Shown in pieces: positions 8,095 through 16,399 of a DNA stretch of 17,819 bases. The notes under the pieces are model-generated. The model was not told where the DNA came from, did no database searches, and saw only the letters and a list, made by a program, of their open reading frames with translations. Each line of letters begins with the position of its first letter. Within the stretch, counting starts at the first letter, position 1. Source of the DNA: Rhodoferax sp. (GTDB lineage: Bacteria > Pseudomonadota > Gammaproteobacteria > Burkholderiales > Burkholderiaceae_C); the NCBI GenBank assembly GCA_026785765.1, contig JAJAZK010000624.1, forward strand, positions 1 through 17,819, written 5' to 3'. The position numbers were made by a program, and so were the translations under genes.

Positions 8095-8975
8095 GACGAC
8101 GCAATCCTGGCGCGCCCTGCGCCCTTCCCTTCCGATCCCGTTCGGTGCGTTGGTGCAAGCAAGCGGACTTCCTGCGACCGCAACGGAATACCGATGCCGT
8201 TGGCCCGGAACGTGGCCAATACCGCCTGCGTCACTTGACTGGACACGTCGGCGTAGTCCGCCACGCCGGTCCAGGGGCGGATGCCAATTTGTGCTGCTGA
8301 ATCGGACAGCCACAACACACTGATCACTGGCGCTGGCTCAGTCAGCACCTTGGCGCTCTTTGTCAGCAGCCCACGCCAGTTGCACGGCGCACTCGATCTC
8401 GGTGTCATCGGCAACACCCACCTGGACGTCGATCTGGCGCGCCATGCCGAAGTGGTGCAGGATTTCACCGACGATCTTGCGGATGGGGATAACGATGCGC
8501 GAGCGGTCGAGCGATCGGTATGGCTGAGCACCATATCGAACAAGCGAATCTCTTCGACCACACCTTCTTCCTTGGCAATCGAGATGTGTTCACCGACCAG
8601 GAACGACCGCGTGAAGATGATGGTCAGCCCGGCTGCCAGGTTTCCCAGGATCCCCTGCATGGCCAGCGCCACACCGGCACCCGCCAGGCCCAGGCCAGCC
8701 AACAAAGACAGCAGTTCGATGCCCAGGTTCTGCATTGCCATGATGGCAAACAGGCACACCTCCAGAATGCGAACGACGCGGCTTCGCAACTGGCGCAAGG
8801 TCTGGTCCAGCCCGAGCCGACCGATTACCCCATCGGTCAAACCCGCAATCCCGCTCCTGGCAAAAAAGCCAACGGCCAGGATCAGCAAGGCCACCAGCAG
8901 CTTCGGCCCAAACTGAATCGCCAGATCGATCGCGGTGCGCTCGTGCTTCCAGTTCAAGCAATCTGACCGACACAA
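8001..8975 (-). pseudogene. MscS-type mechanosensitive channel with two compensating frameshifts
   Basis: MscS channels open under membrane tension and release solutes on osmotic downshock. The N-terminal part is clear: a first helix (LVALLILAVGFFA), a second (ILEVCLFAIMAMQNLGI), and the pore helix AGLGLAGAGVALAMQGILGN followed by LAAGLTIIFTRSFLVGEHI. At about 8500-8515 the frame slips: the expected RIVIPIRKIVGEILHHFGMA lies in another frame, and the normal frame resumes near 8373 with GLLTKSAKVLTEPAP up to IGIPLRSQEVRLL. About 45 codons between are therefore read in the wrong frame, yet no stop intervenes. The tail after QEVRLL is not family-like and runs 94 bp antisense into ridA. The start is uncertain; the TTG at 8975 is only a best guess. 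It could be a decayed gene or a sequencing/assembly error. Confidence 0.72.
8500..8515. repeat. 8-bp tandem duplication at the first mscS frameshift
   Basis: CGAGCGGT (8500-8507) is followed directly by CGAGCGAT (8508-8515), seven of eight bases matching. Removing one unit joins HTDRS to RIVIP in frame and restores exactly the spacing seen in E. coli MscS (TADGKIIVIP). This makes a tandem duplication the simplest origin of the frame break. Confidence 0.6.
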
Positions 8976-8993
8976 GAACCCCGCGAAAAAATA

Positions 8994-9032
8994 GTGTAAT
9001 TAAAGCCGACACTATGTCGGTATTCGTTACAC
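8994..9032. promoter_or_regulatory. 39-bp concentric imperfect palindrome (candidate operator / upstream activator site)
   Basis: The inner arms CCGACA (9006-9011) and TGTCGG (9015-9020) and the outer arms GTGTAA (8994-8999) and TTACAC (9027-9032) share one centre, base 9013. Over the full 18-bp half-sites 14 positions match. It lies about 40 bp upstream of the guessed mscS start and about 105 bp upstream of the predicted start site of the PEP-CTERM gene. That fits a dimeric regulator, or an enhancer-binding protein site for the downstream sigma-54-like promoter. There is no T-run, so a terminator is unlikely. Confidence 0.5.
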
Positions 9033-9074
9033 AAGAATAGACGGACATCCATTTGTGCGTGAAAAATTACGCAG

Positions 9075-9087
9075 AATCAAAGACTTA
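9075..9087 (+). promoter_or_regulatory. IHF consensus match
   Basis: AATCAAAGACTTA matches the 13-base IHF core consensus WATCAANNNNTTR at every fixed position. It lies between the palindrome and the -24/-12 element, where a bending protein would help an upstream activator reach sigma-54 polymerase. Its centre, about 37 bp before the predicted transcription start, is closer than in the best-known sigma-54 promoters. The motif is degenerate enough to occur by chance. Confidence 0.4.
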
Positions 9088-9091
9088 AAGC

Positions 9092-9107
9092 TGGCATGGA
9101 TAGTGCT
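9092..9107 (+). promoter_or_regulatory. Sigma-54 (RpoN)-like -24/-12 promoter for the PEP-CTERM gene
   Basis: TGGCATGGATAGTGCT fits TGGCACG-N4-TTGCW with two mismatches and keeps the invariant GG (-24) and GC (-12) separated by exactly 10 bases. Transcription would begin near 9118, giving a leader of about 25 bases with AGGG (9131-9134) seven bases before the ATG at 9142. RpoN with the PrsK/PrsR two-component pair is known to control PEP-CTERM genes in some beta-proteobacteria, which makes the assignment plausible. Confidence 0.5.
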
Positions 9108-9141
9108 GGATGAAGAGTGCAACACTTAACAGGGCTCCTTC

Positions 9142-9930
9142 ATGAACGCTTTCACCCACACTTTCCTCGCCTTGGCATTCGCAGGCGCCTGCGGGGCCGC
9201 AAACGCCACCCCGGTGGTGGCATCAGTCCACGTGGTTTTTGACAACCCGATCTTCAATGGTTCGGGTTATGACGTGGTCACCATCAAGTTTCCAAAACCA
9301 ATCCCGGCACAGGGCAGTATTACGCAAACCGTGGCGGCAGGCCGGTTTCAGGGGACCGGATCGAACGTCGTCGGCGTCGACCCGAGTATTTTTGTCGACG
9401 GTCTGGACAACCTGTACCTGTATTGTTACGACATCTACGAGGGCATCAACCACGGTGCGAGCGTTACCTACAAGATCAACTTCGACGGCGAACTGGCACG
9501 TACCCGGGACTTCCTGGGCGCAGTGAACTACGTCATGAGCCCGGACAAGACCAAAATCGATCCCTTCGCCTGGCTGCACCCGATCAACGGTTTCCAGGGC
9601 GCGGCGATCCAGCTGGGCATCTGGGAAAGCAAATACGAGACAACCGACCTGCTTTCATGGAGCCTCGCTTCCGGCTCGTTCAGCGCCACCGGGCTGGAGA
9701 CGGCGACACAAAACTATTTGAATGCGTTCACCGCCGTGATCAATACAACTGAAGCCGTCGGGGACAAATTTGTAATGACCCTCGAAGCCACTGGCTTCCA
9801 GGACATGCTCGCGGGCGACCCGCCAGTCGCGGTTCCTGAGCCCGGTACGCTGGCACTGTTTGGTATCGCACTGGCTGCGTTGGCCGTCCGAAGCCGCAGG
9901 AACCGCCAAAAAATCCGCATCCCCCACTGA
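9142..9930 (+). CDS. PEP-CTERM exported protein with a thioester-domain-like Cys/Gln pair
   Basis: A 262-residue exported protein. A signal peptide covers about residues 1-22 (cleavage after GAANA). The C-terminus is a classic PEP-CTERM sorting tail: VPEPGTLALFG from Val231, a hydrophobic helix, then RSRRNR. Such tails are processed by an exosortase, and the proteins go to the cell surface or extracellular matrix. The middle reads LYLYCYDIYEG around Cys95 and AAIQLGIWESKY around Gln157. This resembles the Cys motif and the Q-x-x-I-W motif of thioester domains, which bind surfaces covalently through a Cys-Gln bond. Cys95 is the only cysteine in the mature protein. The thioester assignment is inference. 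AGGG lies seven bases before the ATG, downstream of a sigma-54-like promoter. No exosortase gene is in the window. Confidence 0.87.
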   Translation: MNAFTHTFLALAFAGACGAANATPVVASVHVVFDNPIFNGSGYDVVTIKFPKPIPAQGSITQTVAAGRFQGTGSNVVGVDPSIFVDGLDNLYLYCYDIYEGINHGASVTYKINFDGELARTRDFLGAVNYVMSPDKTKIDPFAWLHPINGFQGAAIQLGIWESKYETTDLLSWSLASGSFSATGLETATQNYLNAFTAVINTTEAVGDKFVMTLEATGFQDMLAGDPPVAVPEPGTLALFGIALAALAVRSRRNRQKIRIPH

Positions 9931-10018
9931 TAGCATGCAGGGTATGGAGACCATAACCATCCCAACAGTTGCCCAGCCAGGTACCAACAGCGGTACTCCA
10001 GCTACGGCCAGTTCAAAA

Positions 10019-12004
<1,986 letters not shown>

Positions 12005-12351
12005 GGCGCCAAGTGGTCGATACGCACTATGCAGGGACCCGTTTTTTTCCTTGCTACCAAACCTATTCTTGAGACATCAGAAGAAACACCCGACTCTTTT
12101 GCACCTGGCACCTGGACACGCGGCGCAAACGGCGCGACCGCGGTATACCGGCAAGATGACGGAGCGCGTCGAGAAGCACTGCAGACAATTGCATCGGGAG
12201 CGCCGGGCTCACAGGATTTAGTTTAGGGTTAAACAATTTAACCATAAAGCTGGGGTTTTTCTCTATTGTGTAGGGGCTGCTCGCCGCTACCATCCACCGG
12301 TTGCATCGCCCACCATTTTGTCGCTGATTTTTTTGCACCTAGGAGAACCCC
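12005..12351. other. 347-bp intergenic region between the protease gene and the Liv operon
   Basis: No credible coding sequence. It should hold the end of the protease transcript and the promoter of the ABC operon. I see a small tandem repeat of GCACCTG (12101-12114), a 17-bp palindrome at 12227-12243 (listed separately), and AT-rich DNA from about 12216 to 12270 that would suit a promoter. No hairpin followed by a T-run was found after the protease gene, and no -35/-10 pair is good enough to call. Confidence 0.6.
12227..12243. promoter_or_regulatory. 17-bp perfect palindrome upstream of the Liv operon (candidate operator)
   Basis: GGTTAAA-CAA-TTTAACC has seven-base arms and a three-base centre with no mismatch. 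It stands in AT-rich DNA 109 bp before the start codon of the binding-protein gene, near where the promoter must be. No T-run follows directly, so it reads as a dimeric regulator site rather than a terminator. The cognate regulator is not identifiable. Confidence 0.42.
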
Positions 12352-13539
12352 ATGACATCCCGTCGCCTGGTCCTTTCCCGCAGCGCTGCCCTGATCGGTG
12401 CAGCTTCCACCGGCCTTTTGCTGCCTGGCCTGGCGCGCGCCCAGGGAGCCAAGCTTCGTGTCGGCTTGATGCTGCCCTACACCGGCACCTTTGCCCAGTT
12501 GGGAGTGGCCATCGAAAACGGCTTTCGCCTGGCGATCGATGAGCAAGGCGGCAAACTGGGTGGGCGCGAGATCGAGTACTTCAAGGTCGACGATGAGTCC
12601 GATCCGTCCAAGGGGATCGAGAACGCGAACAAACTCGTGCAGCGCGACAAGGTTGATGTACTGGTTGGCACGGTGCACTCCGGGGTTCAGATGGGCATCC
12701 ACAAGGTGGCGCGCGACACCGGCGTGCTCAGCCTGATTCCGAACGCCGGCGTGCATGTGGCAACGCGGGCGCAATGCGCACCCAACGTGTTCCGGACTTC
12801 GTTTTCCAACTCACAGCCGACGCGGGCGCTGGGCGCTGCAATGATCGCCAAGGGGCACAAGAAAGCGGTCTGGATCACCTGGAAGTACGCCGCCGGTGAC
12901 GAGGCCTTTGAAGGCTTCAAGGAGAGCTACACCGCTGCCGGTGGCAGCATCATCAAGGAGTTGGGACTGCCCTTTCCCAACGTCGAGTTCCAGGCCCTGC
13001 TGACCGAAATCGCTGCACTCAAACCCGACGCGGTGGCCTGCTTCTTTGCCGGCGGTGGCGCCGCCAAGTTCATTCGCGACTATGCGGCAGCCGGTTTGAA
13101 AGGCAAGATTCCTTTGTATGGCTCGGGTTTCCTGACCGAGGGTGTGCTCGAAGCGGCCGGTGCGGCTGCCGACGGCGTGATTACCACCCTGCATTACGGC
13201 GACGGCATCGATACGCCGCGCAACAAGGCGTTCCGCCTGGCCTATGCCAAGACCTTCAAGCTGCAACCCGACGTATACGCCGTGCAGGGATATGACACCG
13301 GCCTGCTGCTGGTGCAGGGATCCAATGCGGTCAAAGGTGACCTGAACAACAAGACCGCCTTGTACAAGGCGATGGAATCGGCCACCATCGACAGCCCGCG
13401 CGGCAAATGGAAGATGAGCAAGGCGCACAACCCGATTCAGGACATCTATCTGCGCGTCGTCGAGAACAAGGAAAACAAGGTGATTGGGGTCGCCGCCAAG
13501 GCACTGGAAGATTCAGGCGCCGGCTGCAAGATGACCTGA
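12352..13539 (+). CDS. Branched-chain-type (Liv) ABC transporter substrate-binding protein
   Basis: A 395-residue periplasmic binding protein that captures a substrate and delivers it to the membrane permeases. The signal peptide (about 1-31, ending PGLARAQ) starts with SRRLVLSRS, so Tat export is possible, though the arginine pair alone does not prove it. The mature part has the type-I Leu/Ile/Val-binding fold signature: LRVGLMLPYTGTFAQLG, GIENANKLVQRDKVDVLVGT, HSGVQMG and later FFAGGGAAKFIRDYAAAGL. Homologues of this kind carry amino acids, aromatic acids, amides or short acids, and the sequence does not say which. The ATG at 12352 has a strong AGGAG (12341-12345) six bases upstream. It is the first gene of a five-gene importer operon. 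Confidence 0.92.
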   Translation: MTSRRLVLSRSAALIGAASTGLLLPGLARAQGAKLRVGLMLPYTGTFAQLGVAIENGFRLAIDEQGGKLGGREIEYFKVDDESDPSKGIENANKLVQRDKVDVLVGTVHSGVQMGIHKVARDTGVLSLIPNAGVHVATRAQCAPNVFRTSFSNSQPTRALGAAMIAKGHKKAVWITWKYAAGDEAFEGFKESYTAAGGSIIKELGLPFPNVEFQALLTEIAALKPDAVACFFAGGGAAKFIRDYAAAGLKGKIPLYGSGFLTEGVLEAAGAAADGVITTLHYGDGIDTPRNKAFRLAYAKTFKLQPDVYAVQGYDTGLLLVQGSNAVKGDLNNKTALYKAMESATIDSPRGKWKMSKAHNPIQDIYLRVVENKENKVIGVAAKALEDSGAGCKMT

Positions 13540-13564
13540 AAGCCCCGGCCTGCACTTGCCTGAC

Positions 13565-13590
13565 AGCGGCGGATCGATTCCGCCGCTTTT
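13565..13590 (+). terminator. Hairpin with short T-run between binding protein and first permease
   Basis: AGCGGCGGA (13565-13573) pairs perfectly with TCCGCCGCT (13579-13587) across a five-base loop, followed by TTT. The stem is GC-rich but the T-run is short, so it is probably a partial terminator or a 3'-end stabiliser. Such hairpins commonly let the binding protein be made in excess over the membrane components. Confidence 0.6.
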
Positions 13591-13610
13591 GCTTGGGAAA
13601 GCAGCGTTTC

Positions 13611-14474
13611 ATGGACTTTGCTACCTTCCTGATCCAGCTTCTCAACAGCGCGCAATACGGGCTGCTGCTATTCATGCTGGCCGCCGGGCTTACGCTGATC
13701 TTCGGCATCATGGGAGTCGTCAACCTCGCGCATGGCAGCTTCTACATGCTGGGCGCTTACCTGGCCTATGCGTTGAGCGGCCTGTTCGGCAGCCTGACGC
13801 TGGCGATCCTGGGCGGTGTGGCGCTGGCGATTGTTTTTGGCCTGGCGCTTGAGTGGCTGCTGTTTCGCCATTTCTACCAGCGTGACCATCTGGACCAGGT
13901 GCTGCTCACCTTTGGCCTGATTTACATCTTCGAAGAAATGCGCTCCATGTTGTGGGGCGACGATGTACACGGCGTCAAGGTCCCTGAACTGCTCAGCGCG
14001 TCCATTCCCCTGACCGACAACCTGTCTTATCCGGTGTACCGGCTGTTCATGTCGGGCGTTTGCATTGCGCTGGCGCTTGGCCTGTACCTGCTCATTGCGA
14101 AAACACGCCTGGGCATGAAGATCCGGGCCGGTGCGTTCAACCGCGATATGGCCGAGGCGCTGGGGATCAACATCAAACGCATCCACGCCCTGGTGTTTGC
14201 CCTCGGTGTGGGCCTGGCAGCGATGGCGGGCATCATCGCCGCGCCGGTTTCCAGCGTCTACCCGAACATGGGCTCCCAGGTGCTGATCATGTGTTTCGTG
14301 GTGGTGGTGATCGGTGGCATCGGATCGGTGCGCGGCGCGCTGGTGGCGGCCCTGCTGGTCGGGCTGGTCGACACCTTCGGCAAGGTGCTGCTGCCGCAGG
14401 TGGCGGGCATGCTGGTGTACATGTTGATGGCCGCCGTACTGCTGTGGCGGCCCGAAGGGCTGTTCAAGCAATGA
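13611..14474 (+). CDS. livH: Branched-chain-type ABC transporter permease (LivH family)
   Basis: A 287-residue inner-membrane permease with about eight hydrophobic segments. The LivH signature FGIMGVVNLAHGSFYMLGAY is at about residues 31-50, and the cytoplasmic coupling region AFNRDMAEALGINIKRI lies near the middle. The C-terminal half has the VVVVIGGIGSVRGALVAALL segment and the WRPEGLFKQ end typical of this family. It pairs with the LivM-type permease downstream to form the channel. The ATG at 13611 lacks a strong Shine-Dalgarno. The gene follows the binding-protein gene after a hairpin and is separated from the next permease by 151 bp holding a repeat element. The symbol denotes family; the substrate is not established. 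Confidence 0.9.
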   Translation: MDFATFLIQLLNSAQYGLLLFMLAAGLTLIFGIMGVVNLAHGSFYMLGAYLAYALSGLFGSLTLAILGGVALAIVFGLALEWLLFRHFYQRDHLDQVLLTFGLIYIFEEMRSMLWGDDVHGVKVPELLSASIPLTDNLSYPVYRLFMSGVCIALALGLYLLIAKTRLGMKIRAGAFNRDMAEALGINIKRIHALVFALGVGLAAMAGIIAAPVSSVYPNMGSQVLIMCFVVVVIGGIGSVRGALVAALLVGLVDTFGKVLLPQVAGMLVYMLMAAVLLWRPEGLFKQ

Positions 14475-14480
14475 AGATAT

Positions 14481-14550
14481 GGCCCCCACGCTTGCGGCTT
14501 CGCCGCCCTTCGAGAGCACTGCGTGTACTTCGCTGCCGCCCGAGGGGGCT
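14481..14550. repeat. 70-bp palindromic intergenic repeat (Comamonadaceae-type)
   Basis: The ends GCCCCCACG (14482-14490) and CGAGGGGGC (14541-14549) are inverted repeats with eight of nine bases matching. Inside is a perfect small hairpin GCGGC-TTC-GCCGC (14494-14506), then a segment reading through CACTGCGTGTACTTCGCTGC. From memory this layout matches a short palindromic element scattered between genes in Comamonadaceae; I could not check copy number. It lies between the two permease genes of one operon, so it would be transcribed and could fold in the mRNA. Confidence 0.6.
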
Positions 14551-14625
14551 AATTTTGGCTACGCCGCAGTTCGTGAACCTTGAGGCGGCCCGGCGGAAAA
14601 ATGCCACTTCATGCAGGACTGAACC

Positions 14626-15642
14626 ATGACAAGCGGCAACCTGGAAATATTTCCGCGCGGGATGCAAGTCGCGCTCGGCGTTGGTCTGCTCGCACTGCTC
14701 GTCTTCCCTTTTGTGGGGTCCGATTTCTACGCCCAGATGGTCACGCGCATGATGATCCTGGCGATCTTCGCGATGAGCCTGGACCTGCTGCAAGGCGTCA
14801 CCGGCCTGGTGTCGCTCGGGCATGCGGCGTACTTCGGCCTGGCCGGTTATGCGCTGGCATTCCTGATGCCGCAAGACGGAGCCGTCAGCATCTGGTGGAC
14901 GTTGCCGACAGCCGTGTTTGCCTCTGGCCTGGCGGCGCTGTTGATTGGTTTTTTCGTGGTGCGCACGCATGGCATTTACTTCATCATGGTCACGATGGCG
15001 TTTGCCCAGATGGTCTATTACCTGTTCTTCGACAACAAGGCACTGGGTGGCTCTGACGGCTTGTACATCAACTTCAAGCCGACGGTGGCGCTCGGAAGTC
15101 TGGTCCTTCTGGACCTGGACAACAAGCGCAGCATGTATTACCTGACACTGGGCATGCTGCTGCTGGTCTACATGTTCCTGCGCCGCTTGTTGTGGAGCCC
15201 GTTCGGGCGAGCCCTGGCCGGCATCCGTGTCAACGAACACCGCATGCGCGCCATGGGTTTCGGCACCTTCGGTCACAAGCTGTGCGCCTTCACGCTGGCC
15301 GGGGCGCTGGCCGGGTTGGCTGGTTATCTGTGGGGCGTGCAAACTGGCTACATCAACCCGGAACTGATGGGTTTTCACATGAGCGCACATGTCATCATGA
15401 TGGTGATCCTGGGCGGAATGGGCAACTTTGCCGGCGCCATTGTGGGTGCCTTCAGCTTTGAATATGTTCTACATGTGTTGAAAGACCTGCCATCCATCGG
15501 CGGTTTCAGCCTGGGCAAACACTGGCAGTTGTGGATGGGCAGTTTCATCGTGCTCGTGGTGTTGTTCGCACCTCGGGGCGTACTTGGGTTGCTGCAGCGC
15601 CTGACGGCAGGCAAGTCGACCGGCTCAGACCAGCATGGCTGA
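14626..15642 (+). CDS. livM: Branched-chain-type ABC transporter permease (LivM family)
   Basis: A 338-residue polytopic inner-membrane protein, the second permease of the importer. The LivM signature LDLLQGVTGLVSLGHAAYFG is near residues 53-72, with RTHGIYFIMVTMAFAQMVYY and the coupling segment GRALAGIRVNEHRMRAMGF further on. VILGGMGNFAGAIVGA precedes the last helices. The ATG at 14626 has AGGA (14615-14618) seven bases upstream. Its 3' end overlaps the ATPase gene by eight bases, which implies translational coupling. Confidence 0.9.
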   Translation: MTSGNLEIFPRGMQVALGVGLLALLVFPFVGSDFYAQMVTRMMILAIFAMSLDLLQGVTGLVSLGHAAYFGLAGYALAFLMPQDGAVSIWWTLPTAVFASGLAALLIGFFVVRTHGIYFIMVTMAFAQMVYYLFFDNKALGGSDGLYINFKPTVALGSLVLLDLDNKRSMYYLTLGMLLLVYMFLRRLLWSPFGRALAGIRVNEHRMRAMGFGTFGHKLCAFTLAGALAGLAGYLWGVQTGYINPELMGFHMSAHVIMMVILGGMGNFAGAIVGAFSFEYVLHVLKDLPSIGGFSLGKHWQLWMGSFIVLVVLFAPRGVLGLLQRLTAGKSTGSDQHG

Positions 15643-16399
15643 AGTCCTTTTGCATGCCGAGCGGCTGACCAAGCGATTTGGCGGTCTGGCCGCCGTCAAC
15701 GAAGTCTCGCTGCAGTTGTGGCGTGATCGCATCCATGCCGTGATCGGCCCCAACGGCGCCGGCAAATCCACCTTGGCCAACCTGCTGTCGGGCGATCTGC
15801 CTCCCACATCGGGTCGGGTCCTGCTGGGCGGGCAGGACATCACCGGTTGGAGCCCGGAGGCCATCTCGCGCCAGGGACTGGGGCGCAGCTACCAGAAGAC
15901 GAATATCTTTTTGCCGTTCACTGTGTGGGACAACGTGTTCCTGGCCGCGCAATCGCGCGACCCGCAGCAACCCTGGAACCCGCTGCGCTGGGTCCGCCCG
16001 GCTTCCGCATCACGTGCGGCCCGGGCCCGCTGCGAAGCGGCGCTGGAACTGACTGGCCTGGCCACGCGACGCGACGCGATTGCCGCCACCACCAGCCACG
16101 GCGAACAGCGCCAACTGGAAATCGCCATGACCCTGGCCACCGAACCGCAAGTGCTGCTGCTCGACGAACCACTGGCCGGCATGGGACAGGCCGAAGCCGA
16201 ACAGATGGTCGCCCTGCTGCTGCGCCTCAAGAAGGACCACGCTATTTTGCTGGTGGAGCACGACATGGACGCGGTTTTCACGCTAGCCGACCACCTGACC
16301 GTAATGGTGAACGGCCAGGTGATCGCCAGCGGCACGCCAGCCGAGATCCGGACGGATGTCAATGTACAGGCGGCGTACCTGGGTGAGGAGATGCACTGA
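15635..16399 (+). CDS. livG: Branched-chain-type ABC transporter ATPase (LivG family)
   Basis: A 254-residue ATPase that powers the importer from the cytoplasmic side. Walker A is GPNGAGKST (38-46), the ABC signature is the LivG-like variant SHGEQRQ (from Ser154), and Walker B is VLLLDEP (173-179, Asp177, Glu178). The switch histidine is in LLVEHDMD. The C-terminal tail VNVQAAYLGEEMH is the usual LivG ending that docks on the permease. Its start overlaps the livM stop by eight bases. Unlike typical Liv operons, the partner ATPase gene does not follow at once: about 600 bp of repeat-rich DNA intervenes. Confidence 0.92.
   Translation: MAEVLLHAERLTKRFGGLAAVNEVSLQLWRDRIHAVIGPNGAGKSTLANLLSGDLPPTSGRVLLGGQDITGWSPEAISRQGLGRSYQKTNIFLPFTVWDNVFLAAQSRDPQQPWNPLRWVRPASASRAARARCEAALELTGLATRRDAIAATTSHGEQRQLEIAMTLATEPQVLLLDEPLAGMGQAEAEQMVALLLRLKKDHAILLVEHDMDAVFTLADHLTVMVNGQVIASGTPAEIRTDVNVQAAYLGEEMH

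Noticed and set aside
12005..12060. Terminator after the S8 protease at the T-run near 12042
   Set aside because: A T-run is present, but I could not find a stable GC hairpin immediately before it.
14481..14550. The palindromic element as a rho-independent terminator within the Liv operon
   Set aside because: No T-run follows the outer arm directly, and the permease and ATPase genes downstream need read-through; a dispersed repeat fits better.
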